Shown: one piece after another, positions 35,982 through 45,212 of the stretch
Layout: every line of letters starts with the position of its first letter
Position numbering within the stretch: the first letter of the stretch is position 1
Source of the DNA: Larkinella insperata
Lineage (GTDB): Bacteria > Bacteroidota > Bacteroidia > Cytophagales > Spirosomataceae
Assembly: GCF_026248825.1 (NCBI RefSeq)
Contig: NZ_CP110973.1
Location: forward strand, 3,739,001-3,803,000
Length of the DNA: 64,000 nt
Direction: 5' to 3'
Notes under the pieces: model-generated
Seen by the model: the letters and a program-made list of their open reading frames with translations, nothing else
Told to the model about the DNA's origin: nothing
The model's database searches: none
Position numbers and translations under genes: made by a program

Positions 35982-36725
35982 GTGTCACGAATTCTACCGA
36001 TATTTTTATTAGTGAGTCTGGTGCTGTCGGTACGCAGCGCCCGGGCTCAGAATACCGACACCGATGAGGACAAGTATTCCACCGTGACCACCTACGGCGT
36101 CACCACGAATACAAACTCCGGCATCCTGGGCGGTTTTGTTTTTCGGCATTCGAAGGTGCTGCCCGGTTTGTTTCAGGGTAAACGGCAGTTTCGCTACCTG
36201 GCGCTGGAGATTGTCAACGTGAAGCACCCGAAAGAAGTGCAGTCGCAGACGCCCTATTCCGGACAGCGGTATGTCTACAACAAGCAGAATTACCTGTTTG
36301 TCGTTCGGCCCCAGTACGGCCGGGAAGTGTCGCTTTTCACGCGGAACGCCGACGAAGGAGTGGCCATCAACGGTATTCTGGCCATCGGGCCTTCCATCGG
36401 TATTATCAAGCCGTACTACGTTCAGTATTCCACCAGCCCCGGCCAGGTCGACACCCGCCCGTTCGACCCGACCCTGCAACCCGAGCTGATCGTGGGTTCC
36501 GGCAGTTTCTTCCAGGGCTTTTCCGAATCCAAGCTGACCGTTGGCCTGAATTTCAAAGCCGCCGTTTCGTTTGAACTGAGCGCGTTCCGCAACAACATGA
36601 CTGGCCTGGAAATCGGGTTTCTGGCCGAAGCCTTCCCGAAAGAGGTCGTCATCATGAACAACGCCAACAACCGCAGCGTTTACACGTCCGGATTCATTAC
36701 GCTGTTCTTCGGCAACAAGAAATAA
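35982..36725 (+). CDS. Predicted outer membrane beta-barrel protein
   Basis: This 247-residue protein starts at a GTG that gives a good signal peptide (to about residue 22, RSARAQ). The mature protein alternates aromatic and small residues in strands separated by polar turns: GILGGFVFRHSKVLPGL, NYLFVVRPQYGREVSLF, ILAIGPSIGIIKPYYVQY, LTVGLNFKAAVSFELSAF, and the ending TSGFITLFFGNKK. This fits a small outer membrane barrel of unknown role. It lies upstream of lipA on the same strand with a 138-base gap. Confidence 0.65.
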   Translation: MSRILPIFLLVSLVLSVRSARAQNTDTDEDKYSTVTTYGVTTNTNSGILGGFVFRHSKVLPGLFQGKRQFRYLALEIVNVKHPKEVQSQTPYSGQRYVYNKQNYLFVVRPQYGREVSLFTRNADEGVAINGILAIGPSIGIIKPYYVQYSTSPGQVDTRPFDPTLQPELIVGSGSFFQGFSESKLTVGLNFKAAVSFELSAFRNNMTGLEIGFLAEAFPKEVVIMNNANNRSVYTSGFITLFFGNKK

Positions 36726-36731
36726 GGCCAG

Positions 36732-36787
36732 GGAAGCAGGAGAAACGCCGTTCCGGAAAAGACCTTTCGGGCTGTTCTTCCGCTTCC
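36732..36787 (+). repeat. Purine-arm hairpin between the barrel gene and lipA
   Basis: GGAAGCAGGAGAA pairs with TTCTTCCGCTTCC at 11 of 13 positions with a 30-base loop. Its second arm runs into CTTTTTCC, so partial termination is possible. It has the same purine/pyrimidine arm style as hairpins near 24,030 and 45,135. Confidence 0.5.
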
Positions 36788-36863
36788 TTTTTCCTTTCGG
36801 CCTTTTTCCCGAACTTTACTTCCCGAAAATCCATTGTGTAATAAATTGGATTGAGGTTTTGCT

Positions 36864-37742
36864 ATGATCGAACTTCCCGTAATACCCTCCGAACAACAGC
36901 GAAAAAAACGTCCCGACTGGCTACGGGTGAAACTGCCCATTGGCCCCGAATATGCCAAGGTTCGCAAGCTCGTTGATACCTATAAATTACATACCATCTG
37001 CGAAAGCGGTAATTGTCCGAACATGGGGGAGTGCTGGGGTGCCGGCACGGCCACGTTCATGATTCTGGGCAACGTCTGCACGCGAAGCTGTACCTTCTGC
37101 GCCGTGGCAACCGGCCGCCCGAATGAGTACGATACCGACGAACCCCGCCGGGTAGCGGAGGCCATCCTGCTGATGAAGGTTAAACACGCCGTTATCACGT
37201 CGGTAAACCGCGATGAACTGAAAGACCGGGGTGCCGAAATCTGGTACCAGACCGTTAAGGCGGTGAAGGAAGTGTCGCCGACCACCACCATCGAAACGCT
37301 GATTCCGGATACTAAGGGTAACTGGGAGGCCCTGACCCGGATGATCGAAGCCGGTCAGGAAGTGGTTTCACACAATATGGAAACCGTTGAACGGCTTTAC
37401 CGCCGGGTTCGTCCGCAGGCCCGCTACGAACGCAGTCTGGAGCAGATTCGCCGGACGAAAGACTTTGGTCAGCGCACCAAGTCGGGCATCATGCTCGGTC
37501 TGGGCGAAACCGTCGACGAAGTTCTGAAAGCGATGGATGATCTGGTGGCGAACGGCCTGGATATTCTGACGCTGGGTCAGTATCTGCAACCGACCAAAAT
37601 GCACCACGAAGTCATTGAGTGGATTCACCCCGACACGTTTGCCATGTACCGCGAAGAAGGACTGAAACGGGGACTCAAATACGTGGAATCTGGCCCGCTG
37701 GTGCGTTCCTCGTACCATGCTGAACGTCACGTAAACGTTTAA
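36864..37742 (+). CDS. lipA: Lipoyl synthase
   Basis: LipA is a radical-SAM enzyme that inserts two sulfur atoms into octanoyl groups on E2 and GcvH proteins to make lipoyl cofactor. The 292-residue sequence has the auxiliary cluster cysteines Cys46, Cys51 and Cys57 (CESGNCPNMGEC). The SAM cluster cysteines are Cys72, Cys76 and Cys79 (CTRSCTFC), and RSSY near the end (281-284) supplies the serine ligand. All are present. The gene is followed by a strong terminator. No lipB or other lipoate gene is nearby. Confidence 0.97.
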   Translation: MIELPVIPSEQQRKKRPDWLRVKLPIGPEYAKVRKLVDTYKLHTICESGNCPNMGECWGAGTATFMILGNVCTRSCTFCAVATGRPNEYDTDEPRRVAEAILLMKVKHAVITSVNRDELKDRGAEIWYQTVKAVKEVSPTTTIETLIPDTKGNWEALTRMIEAGQEVVSHNMETVERLYRRVRPQARYERSLEQIRRTKDFGQRTKSGIMLGLGETVDEVLKAMDDLVANGLDILTLGQYLQPTKMHHEVIEWIHPDTFAMYREEGLKRGLKYVESGPLVRSSYHAERHVNV

Positions 37743-37768
37743 AAAATTAATCCGCCAATAAACAGACG

Positions 37769-37819
37769 GGGAGTAACCGAAAAGAGGATTTTAAGTCCTT
37801 TTTCGGTTACTCCCTTTTT
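37769..37819 (+). terminator. Terminator of lipA
   Basis: A 15-bp perfect stem (GGGAGTAACCGAAAA and complement) with a 16-base loop is followed by a T-tract. It lies 27 bases past the lipA stop codon. Confidence 0.92.
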
Positions 37820-37850
37820 CGTTTGCGGCTTTTTGCCTTTCTTGTTCTGA

Positions 37851-39065
37851 ATGAAACGATACGACTTCATCATTGCCGGGGGAGGAATGGCCGGATTGAG
37901 TCTGGCTTACTACCTGAGCCAGTCGCCCCTTCGTGACCGTTCCATTCTGATTCTTGACAAAGAAAGCAAAACCCGTAACGACCGGACCTGGTGCTTCTGG
38001 GAAGAAAATCCGGGGCCGTTTGAACCGATTTTATACCGAAAGTGGGACACCGTCGAGTTTTTCGGAACCACCTACCAGGGCCTGCTCGATATCGGTCGTT
38101 TTCAGTATAAAATGCTGCGGGGAATTGATTTTTACGACCACATCCAGCACCACCTCGCCCAGTTTCCTTCCATCGAAATCCGGCAGGCCACCGTCAACCG
38201 CGTGAAAGACACCCCCCAGGGCGGGTTTGTCATTGCCGACGACGAACCGTACATGGCCAGTTACGTGTTCGACAGCACTCACGCGCTGAAGCTCGACCAG
38301 CCCGAAAACCACAACTTGCTGCAACATTTCAAGGGCTGGACCATCAAAACCGAGAAACCGTGTTTTGACCCAAACCGCCCGTGTATGATGGATTTTCGGG
38401 TGGAGCAGCACAACGACTGCCGGTTTGTTTACATTCTTCCGGTCGACGAGCGAACGGCGTTGGTGGAATACACCATTTTTAACGATCAGCTGCTGTCGGA
38501 CGAACAGTACGAAACGGCTTTGTGCAGCTACATCGACCGGTTTCTGGATACTGGAACCTACACCATCCAGGAAAAAGAATTCGGCGTCATTCCCATGTCC
38601 GATGAACCCACCACCGAACGACCCGGCCGGCACGTCGTCCGGATTGGAACGGCCGGTGGCTACACCAAACCGTCGACTGGCTATACCTTTCAGCGGACGC
38701 AGCGGTACCTTCACGAAATTGTTCAGAATCTGGTCCGGAATGGCAAGCCCAAACGCCGGAAGCCGTGGCTCCGGCAGGGTTTCAAGATGTTCATGGACAG
38801 CGTCCTGCTGAATGTGCTGCAATACCGCCGTCACCCCGCCGATGATGTATTCACCCGTTTGTACGAAAACAACGCACCCGCGCAGATTTTCCGGTTTCTG
38901 GACGAAGACACCACCTTTGCCGAAGACCTCAGAATCATGAGCAGCGTCCCGATCGGCCCCTTCACCATTGCCGCTTTCGACGTCATCCGCAAGCGGGTCA
39001 TTCGCGCTTATCCGGACGGAATCCGCCCCCGAATCAGGCAGCGGCAGCGACCCGCCAGTGACTAA
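37851..39065 (+). CDS. crtY: Lycopene cyclase family protein
   Basis: This 404-residue flavoprotein converts the linear ends of lycopene into beta-ionone rings for beta-carotene and derived carotenoids. It begins with an FAD dinucleotide-binding fold (IIAGGGMAGLSLAYYL). NDRTWCFWE and the later IGTAGGYTKPSTGYTF are typical of CrtY-type cyclases. The C-terminal region (LLNVLQYRRHPADDVFTRLY) fits as well. Carotenoids often colour Cytophagales colonies. No other carotenoid gene (crtB, crtI, crtZ) is in the window. A 240-base gap separates it from the next gene. Confidence 0.9.
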   Translation: MKRYDFIIAGGGMAGLSLAYYLSQSPLRDRSILILDKESKTRNDRTWCFWEENPGPFEPILYRKWDTVEFFGTTYQGLLDIGRFQYKMLRGIDFYDHIQHHLAQFPSIEIRQATVNRVKDTPQGGFVIADDEPYMASYVFDSTHALKLDQPENHNLLQHFKGWTIKTEKPCFDPNRPCMMDFRVEQHNDCRFVYILPVDERTALVEYTIFNDQLLSDEQYETALCSYIDRFLDTGTYTIQEKEFGVIPMSDEPTTERPGRHVVRIGTAGGYTKPSTGYTFQRTQRYLHEIVQNLVRNGKPKRRKPWLRQGFKMFMDSVLLNVLQYRRHPADDVFTRLYENNAPAQIFRFLDEDTTFAEDLRIMSSVPIGPFTIAAFDVIRKRVIRAYPDGIRPRIRQRQRPASD

Positions 39066-39308
39066 AAGGCTGGCCAACGGCATGCGGTTTGCTAACGTAC
39101 ACGGGTGTGGGTTTTCTTCTCGCCCAAGCCGGATTGAAGCCGTTGACATTGTTTTGATTTATCAAACGCGAGAGGTAGCCGCCACTTCGATTGGCGTGAT
39201 GTCCTGAACAACGGACGGCGTACAATAAATATGACGGTTTTGTGAGCTTTTTATGAGTAGTATTTTACAAATAAATCTTTATTGTGTAATACTGACAAAT
39301 AGCTTCTC

Positions 39309-41846
39309 ATGCGTCGGCGCGTTTACTCGATTTATCTGCTTGGGGTTGGCCTTCTGGGTCTGGTAGGATTTGTAGCAATGCGGGAGGAGAGCCCTTCGCC
39401 GGTCCGGACACCCGCCGAAGAACTGGCCACGTTCCAGTTGGAACCGGGTCTGAAAATTCAGCTTGTTGCGGCCGAGCCGATGGTGCAGGACCCGGTTGTG
39501 ATTACGTTTGATGAAGACGGGCGACTGTGGGTGGTCGAAATGCGCGGCTTCATGCCCAACATGGACGGCACCGGCGAAGAACGACCCATTGGCCGCATCT
39601 CGGTGCTGGAAGACACCAACGGCGACGGACAGATGGACGCCAGCCATGTTTACCTCGACAGCCTGGTGCTGCCCCGCGCTCTGGCGCTGGTACCGGGCGG
39701 GGCGCTGGTCGTCGAAAACAGCGCCCTGTGGCTGACCCAGGACCGCAACGGCGATCTGAAGGCCGATACCAAAACCCTGATTGACCCGCAGTATGCCGGC
39801 AGTGGCCTGCCCGAACATGCCGGCAACGGCCTCTGGCGGAGCATGGATAACTGGTATTACAACGCCAAATCGCGGCTTCGCTACCGGCTCAACAACGGAA
39901 AATGGGAGCGCGACAGCACTGAATTCCGAGGGCAGTGGGGCATCAGCCACGACGACGAAGGACGGCTTTATTACAACTACAACTGGTCGCAGCTCCACGG
40001 CGATCTGGTACCGCCCAACTACCTTTCCCGCAACAAAAACCATACACCCACCACCGGCATTGACCACGGTTTGACCATCGATCGGCGGGTGTATCCGATT
40101 CGGCCAACGCCCGCGGTTAATCGCGGCTACATTCCCGGTACGCTCGATAACGAAGGGCGGTTACGCGAATTTACGGCGGCCTGTTCGCCCCTGGTCTACC
40201 GGGGAACGGCGTTGCCGCAGGAATATTCCGGCAATGTGTTTGTCTGCGAGCCAGCGGGCAACCTGATCAAGCGCAACCGGATGGAAAAAAATGGCATCAT
40301 GCGGAGCGCCCAGGACCCGCATCCCGGCCGGGAATTTCTGGCGTCGACCGACGAACGGTTTCGGCCCGTTCACCAGGCTACCGGTCCGGACGGGGCGCTG
40401 TACGTGGCCGACATGTACCGGGGCCTGATTCAGCATAAAGCGTACGTGACGCCTTACCTGCGCGAACAGACCGTCAACCGGGGGCTGGTGTTGCCGGTCA
40501 ACCGGGGCCGAATCTGGCGGATTGTACCCGAAAACTGGAAGCCCGCCAAACCGGTCAAACTGTCGAAAGCCTCCTCGAAGGAGCTGATCCGGGAGTTGTC
40601 GAGCCCCGACGGCTGGCACCGGGATATGGCCCAGCGGCTGTTGGTAGAGCGCAACGACAAAACCGTGCGCCCGGCGCTGCTGGATCTGGCCCGTAAAGGT
40701 AAAAATCCGTTCGGGCGGTTTCACGCACTCTGGACGCTGGACGGCCTGAAAGGAAACGACGCCAAAACTCTTTTCGGCTTGCTGGATGATCCGGACCCGC
40801 TCATCAAAACAACGGCTCTGCGGCTATTGGAACCAATGGCGAAAGCCGACCCAACCGTTCGGACGCAACTCCAAACGCACCTGCTGAAAAGCTGGCAAAC
40901 TGCGCCGATTGAGCAGATTCTTCAGATGACCTTTACCGCCGGAAGTCTGGAGCCGGCGGCTGCGCATTCGTTGCTGGCCGGTATTGCCAGCCGGTACGGG
41001 GGCACGGCGCTGATTCGGGATGCCGCCATGAGTAGCCTTTACAACGGGGAATTTGCCTTCTTGCAAACCCTGCTGAAAAACCCGGAGTGGCAGGCCCACG
41101 AACCGGCGCGGGAAATTTTTCTGGAGATGCTGACGACGTCCATCGCCCGAAAACGAAACCCGGCCGAACTCACCGCCCTGCTGACATTGCTGGACAAAGA
41201 GACGCTGGGCTGGCAGGAAAAAGCCGTGCTGACGAGTTTGGCTATTCAGGGAGGCACAACGAAGAAACCAATCCAACTGGCGTCGGCACCCGGCATCCTG
41301 ACCCGGGCTGATTCGGGCATTGAACCGGCCCGGCTGGCCTCGCTGGCTGCGTTGTTCGAATGGCCCGGTCATGCGGCTGTCAAAGTGGGCGAACAGAAAA
41401 AGAATCCGCTGAACGACGACGAGCAGAAACTCTTTGCGTCGGGGCGGCAACTCTACCTGAGCACCTGCTCCGGCTGCCACGGAACCGACGGGAGCGGGCT
41501 AAACCGGTTTGGCCCTCCGCTGGTGGGGTCGGATTGGGTGCTGGGCGACGAAAAACGACTGGCCCTCATCCTGCTGCATGGCATGGAAGGACCGGTGGAA
41601 GTGGCCAAAAAAGTATACAACGTGCCGGATATCTTGCCGGTTATGCCGTCGCATTCGACCATGGACGACAATTCCATCACCGCCATTTTGATGTACATCC
41701 GGAATGAGTGGGGCAACAATGCCGGTCCGATCAGCCGCCGAACCGTGGGCATGACGCGCGTGACCTCCCAAGGCCGGGTGGTGCCCTGGACCGCCAAGGA
41801 GTTGAATGATTACATGTTGGGGACGAAGACAACCAGCGGCAAATAA
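39309..41846 (+). CDS. PVC-type beta-propeller dehydrogenase fused to cytochrome c
   Basis: This 845-residue exported protein has an N-terminal membrane anchor or signal (about 6-24). A PVC-type dehydrogenase propeller covers about 35-400 (LKIQLVAAEPMVQDPVVITFDEDGR and ATGPDGALYVADMYRG). A helical HEAT-like region follows (about 420-690). The C-terminal cytochrome c domain (about 705-800) has Cys720, Cys723 and His724 (CSGCH) and Met779 (PVMPSH) as the likely sixth ligand. Such proteins are thought to oxidise sugars and pass electrons to haem c. This is the first gene of the plus-strand arm of the carbohydrate region. A related protein ends the minus-strand arm. Confidence 0.83.
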   Translation: MRRRVYSIYLLGVGLLGLVGFVAMREESPSPVRTPAEELATFQLEPGLKIQLVAAEPMVQDPVVITFDEDGRLWVVEMRGFMPNMDGTGEERPIGRISVLEDTNGDGQMDASHVYLDSLVLPRALALVPGGALVVENSALWLTQDRNGDLKADTKTLIDPQYAGSGLPEHAGNGLWRSMDNWYYNAKSRLRYRLNNGKWERDSTEFRGQWGISHDDEGRLYYNYNWSQLHGDLVPPNYLSRNKNHTPTTGIDHGLTIDRRVYPIRPTPAVNRGYIPGTLDNEGRLREFTAACSPLVYRGTALPQEYSGNVFVCEPAGNLIKRNRMEKNGIMRSAQDPHPGREFLASTDERFRPVHQATGPDGALYVADMYRGLIQHKAYVTPYLREQTVNRGLVLPVNRGRIWRIVPENWKPAKPVKLSKASSKELIRELSSPDGWHRDMAQRLLVERNDKTVRPALLDLARKGKNPFGRFHALWTLDGLKGNDAKTLFGLLDDPDPLIKTTALRLLEPMAKADPTVRTQLQTHLLKSWQTAPIEQILQMTFTAGSLEPAAAHSLLAGIASRYGGTALIRDAAMSSLYNGEFAFLQTLLKNPEWQAHEPAREIFLEMLTTSIARKRNPAELTALLTLLDKETLGWQEKAVLTSLAIQGGTTKKPIQLASAPGILTRADSGIEPARLASLAALFEWPGHAAVKVGEQKKNPLNDDEQKLFASGRQLYLSTCSGCHGTDGSGLNRFGPPLVGSDWVLGDEKRLALILLHGMEGPVEVAKKVYNVPDILPVMPSHSTMDDNSITAILMYIRNEWGNNAGPISRRTVGMTRVTSQGRVVPWTAKELNDYMLGTKTTSGK

Positions 41847-41890
41847 GTCAGCAATACCCAATCAACGAACGATTCCAACCCGATACCTGT

Positions 41891-42949
41891 ATGGACAGAC
41901 GCGATTTTTTACAACGGTCCGCCGTCGGTGTTATGGCGCTTGCGCTGCCAAAGCAGCCCGTTTTTCTGAAGGACGTACCGATGGGCGTGGTGGTCCATTC
42001 CTACGCCAGCCGCTGGAATTCGAAGACCGAAAGCCAGAAATACCCCGGTTTTACGAACGCCCTTGAACTGATTGACCATTGCAAAAGCATTGGCGCGGGC
42101 GGGGTGCAGACGGTAGTGAAAGACTGGTCGGCGGATTTTGCCAAAAAAGTGCGCGACGAACGGGAGAAAACGGGTTTGTACCTGGAAGGCTCCATTGGCT
42201 TGCCCAAAAATGCCGGGCAGGTGGCGGCTTTTGAACAGGAAGTAATCAACGCCAAAGAAGCCGGAGCGACGGTGCTGCGGACGGTTTGCTCGACCGGTCG
42301 GCGCTACGAAAACTACCATTCGCCGGAAGACTGGCAGACGTTGAAGAAAAACGCCCTGGCCTCCCTGCAACTGGCCGAACCCGTGCTGCGCAAACACAAA
42401 GTACGGTTGGCCGTGGAAAACCATAAGGACTGGCGGGCCGACGAACTGGTGGGCATCCTGAAGCAGATCAACAGCGAGTGGATTGGCGTCACCATCGATT
42501 TTGGCAACAACCTGGCCCTGCTGGAAGACCCTATGCTACTGGTAGAAACGCTGGCCCCGTATGCCTTTACGACGCACGTCAAGGACATGGGCGTTGAGGA
42601 ATATCCGGACGGTTTTCTGCTGTCGGAAGTGCCGCTCGGCTACGGGATTCTGGATCTGCCGAAGATGGTGGCCATCTGCAAAAAATACAATCCGGCCGTG
42701 ACGTTCAACCTGGAGATGATTACCCGCGATCCGCTGGAAATACCGTGCCGGAAGGAAGCCTACTGGACCACGTTCGGCGGAATACCGAAAACGGAAATGG
42801 ACCGGACGCTGCGCCTGGTCAAACAGCATTCCTACAAAGCCGGCCTGCCCCGGTTTGCGCAATTACCGGCGGAAGAACGGCTGGCGGCTGAGGAGAAAAA
42901 CATCCTTTCCTGCCTTTCTTACAGCAGCAATAAGCTGGGACTTAAGTAA
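41891..42949 (+). CDS. Tat-exported TIM-barrel sugar isomerase/epimerase
   Basis: This 352-residue protein begins MDRRDFLQRSAVGVMALALP, a twin-arginine signal. The body is an AP_endonuc_2/xylose-isomerase-like TIM barrel: RLAVENHKDWRADELVG carries the metal-ligand Glu, WIGVTIDFGNNLALL supplies an Asp, and TTHVKDMGVEEYP contributes a His. The final FNLEMITRDP provides the last Glu. Family members isomerise or epimerise sugars with a divalent metal. Export suggests it works in the periplasm. It lies 44 bases after the dehydrogenase gene and 8 bases before an SDR gene, so they are probably co-transcribed. Confidence 0.85.
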   Translation: MDRRDFLQRSAVGVMALALPKQPVFLKDVPMGVVVHSYASRWNSKTESQKYPGFTNALELIDHCKSIGAGGVQTVVKDWSADFAKKVRDEREKTGLYLEGSIGLPKNAGQVAAFEQEVINAKEAGATVLRTVCSTGRRYENYHSPEDWQTLKKNALASLQLAEPVLRKHKVRLAVENHKDWRADELVGILKQINSEWIGVTIDFGNNLALLEDPMLLVETLAPYAFTTHVKDMGVEEYPDGFLLSEVPLGYGILDLPKMVAICKKYNPAVTFNLEMITRDPLEIPCRKEAYWTTFGGIPKTEMDRTLRLVKQHSYKAGLPRFAQLPAEERLAAEEKNILSCLSYSSNKLGLK

Positions 42950-42957
42950 CCATTGGA

Positions 42958-43743
42958 ATGACAAAAGAAATACTGCCTGGAATTAAGCAATTTGATTTAA
43001 CCGGAAAAGCCGCCATTGTCACGGGCGGATCAAAAGGATTGGGGCTGGCGATGGCCGCCGGACTCGCTTCGGCGGGGGCGAATTTGTTGCTCGTGAACCG
43101 TACGTCCGAAGAAGGAGCCAAAGCCGCCGAAGAACTCAGCAAGGATTTCGGTATTTCCGCCCTTTCGTTCAGTGCCGACATCACGGACCAGAAGCAAACC
43201 GAAACGATGGCGAAAGCGGCCATGGACGCTTTCGGGCGAATTGACATCCTGATCAACAGCGCCGGAATCAACATCCGCGGGCCAATTGACGAGGTGACGC
43301 TGGCGGATTTTAACCAGGTGATGGAAGTAAATGTGACCGGTACCTGGCTCTGCTGCCGGGCCGTGACGCCGTTTATGAAAGAAGCCGGGCGGGGCAGCAT
43401 CATCAACCTGGCCAGTACGCTGGGCCTGGTGGGCCTGTCGAACCGGACGCCCTACACCTCCAGCAAGGGCGCGGTGGTGCAGATGACCCGGGCACTGGCG
43501 CTGGAACTGGCCCCGTTCAACATTACCGTCAATGCCATTTGCCCCGGACCGTTTCTGACGGACATGAACGTACCGATTGCCGACACCGACGAGGGCAAGA
43601 AGTTTGTGGTGGGCGCCACCGCGCTGGGCCGTTGGGGGCAGTTGCGCGAAATTCAGGGAGCCGCCATTTTCCTCGCCAGCGATGCCGCCACCTACATGGT
43701 CGGTTCGATGCTGACCGTCGACGGCGGCTGGACGGCGAGATAA
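42958..43743 (+). CDS. SDR oxidoreductase, gluconate 5-dehydrogenase-like
   Basis: This 261-residue cytoplasmic short-chain dehydrogenase has the NAD(P)-binding TGGSKGLG (22-29), NSAGIN (100-105), and catalytic Ser153, Tyr166 and Lys170 (YTSSK). The ending SDAATYMVGSMLTVDGGW is standard for classical SDRs. The sequence is closest in feel to gluconate 5-dehydrogenase and 2-deoxy-gluconate dehydrogenase-type enzymes, which act on sugar acids. This fits the adjacent hexuronate-type transporter. The exact substrate is not determined. Confidence 0.85.
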   Translation: MTKEILPGIKQFDLTGKAAIVTGGSKGLGLAMAAGLASAGANLLLVNRTSEEGAKAAEELSKDFGISALSFSADITDQKQTETMAKAAMDAFGRIDILINSAGINIRGPIDEVTLADFNQVMEVNVTGTWLCCRAVTPFMKEAGRGSIINLASTLGLVGLSNRTPYTSSKGAVVQMTRALALELAPFNITVNAICPGPFLTDMNVPIADTDEGKKFVVGATALGRWGQLREIQGAAIFLASDAATYMVGSMLTVDGGWTAR

Positions 43744-43748
43744 TTTGA

Positions 43749-43783
43749 CGCTTTCTGCCGGTTTGTTTACCCGGCGGAAAGCG
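43749..43783 (+). repeat. Hairpin between SDR and MFS genes
   Basis: CGCTTTCTGCCGG pairs with CCGGCGGAAAGCG at 12 of 13 positions with a 9-base loop. No T-tract follows. It could be an mRNA processing or stability element inside the operon. Confidence 0.55.
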
Positions 43784-43814
43784 AATACCGTAAAATCCTA
43801 AACCGAAAACCGAA

Positions 43815-45107
43815 ATGGAACAAGTCGTTGTGGGTGCTCGCAGAAGCCGGGTGCGCTACGGAATGCTGGCGCTCGTGTTTGTCAACGTCGTCATCAATTA
43901 CCTCGACCGGAGCAATCTGGCGGTGGCTGCGTCGTCGCTCAGCAAGGATTTAGAATTGTCGCCCGTCCAGATGGGCTACATTTTTTCGGCGTTTGGCTGG
44001 ACGTATGCGGTTTTGCAGGTGCCGGGTGGGCTGCTGGCCGACCGGTTTGGTCCCCGGGTACTGTACGCTTTCTGTTTGATTACCTGGTCGCTGGCTACGG
44101 TATTTCAGGGATTGGCGCGCGGATTTGCCAGTCTATTTTCGCTTCGGTTAGCCACCGGGGCCTTTGAAGCCCCTTCGTACCCGATCAACAACCGGATCGT
44201 TACGAGCTGGTTTCCCGACAACGAGCGGGCGGCTGCAACGGCCATGTACGTGTCCGGACAGTTTATTGGTCTGGCGTTTCTGACGCCGGTTTTGGTCACC
44301 ATTCAATATTACGCGGGCTGGAAAGGGCTGTTTTTAATCACCGGTCTGGTGGGGCTGGTCTGGGGTGTTGTCTGGTATTTTCTGTACCGCGATCCGCTGG
44401 AGCATTCGGGCGTCAATCAGGCCGAGCTGGAATACATCGAAGAAGGGGGCGGTTTGTTCCGGGGGCAAAAACGGGGTGCCGCGCCGATCCGGGTGTGGAG
44501 TGCGGCCAACCTCAAGCTGGTCCTCAGTGGCCGGACGTTATGGGGTGTTTATCTGGCCCAATTTGCCGTTAACGCTACGCTCTGGTTTTTCCTGACCTGG
44601 TTTCCAACGTACCTCGTCAAATACCGGGGACTGGATTTTATCAAATCCGGTTATTTGGCTTCCATCCCGTTTCTGGCGGCCTGCGCCGGGGTGCTGCTGT
44701 CGGGTTTTGTATCCGATAATCTGGTCAAGCGGGGCTGGTCGGTCAGTGCGGCCCGGAAAATGCCGATCATCATTGGCCTGCTGCTGTCGGTTAGTCTGGT
44801 CGGAGCCAACTACACCAACGACACGGCGCTGGTCATCTTCTTTATGTCGTTTTCCTTTTTTGGGGCCGGTATGGCCCTGATCTCCTGGGTTTTCGTGTCG
44901 TTACTAGCCCCAAAACACCTGATCGGGCTGACCGGCGGGGTATTCAATTTTATGGGCAATCTCGCGTCGATCATCGTACCGATCGTCATTGGCTACCTGG
45001 CAAAAGACGGCGATTTCAAACCGGCACTGGTGTTCATCGGTGCATTGGGCTTAGTGGGCGCCTGTTCGTACATCTTCCTGGTTGGCAAAATTGAGCGGAG
45101 GGGGTGA
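43815..45107 (+). CDS. MFS transporter, hexuronate/anion:cation symporter type
   Basis: This 430-residue transporter has 12 helices. The first is followed by NYLDRSNLAVAASSLSKDLELSPVQMGYIFSAFGWTYAVLQVPGGLLADRFGPR, a pattern typical of the ACS family (ExuT, GudP, DgoT), which import hexuronates, glucarate or galactonate with protons. A central cytoplasmic loop and ESxx-free second half are normal. It sits between two SDR genes in a plus-strand group and probably imports a sugar acid made or released outside. Confidence 0.87.
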   Translation: MEQVVVGARRSRVRYGMLALVFVNVVINYLDRSNLAVAASSLSKDLELSPVQMGYIFSAFGWTYAVLQVPGGLLADRFGPRVLYAFCLITWSLATVFQGLARGFASLFSLRLATGAFEAPSYPINNRIVTSWFPDNERAAATAMYVSGQFIGLAFLTPVLVTIQYYAGWKGLFLITGLVGLVWGVVWYFLYRDPLEHSGVNQAELEYIEEGGGLFRGQKRGAAPIRVWSAANLKLVLSGRTLWGVYLAQFAVNATLWFFLTWFPTYLVKYRGLDFIKSGYLASIPFLAACAGVLLSGFVSDNLVKRGWSVSAARKMPIIIGLLLSVSLVGANYTNDTALVIFFMSFSFFGAGMALISWVFVSLLAPKHLIGLTGGVFNFMGNLASIIVPIVIGYLAKDGDFKPALVFIGALGLVGACSYIFLVGKIERRG

Positions 45108-45134
45108 CGTTAAGACGGGAGACAATAGACAGGC

Positions 45135-45188
45135 GACAAGAGATCGGAGAAAAAGGAGAAGCCGTTCAACAGTCTTTCTTCTCTTGTC
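45135..45188 (+). repeat. Low-complexity hairpin upstream of the second SDR gene
   Basis: GACAAGAGA pairs with TCTCTTGTC over 9 bp with a 36-base loop. The first arm is preceded by two related purine-rich units (GGAGACAATAGACAGG). The style resembles the GAGTTAA hairpin before menA. No terminator T-tract is seen. Confidence 0.5.
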
Positions 45189-45212
45189 TACCTTCCTTAT
45201 TCTACCTAAAAA

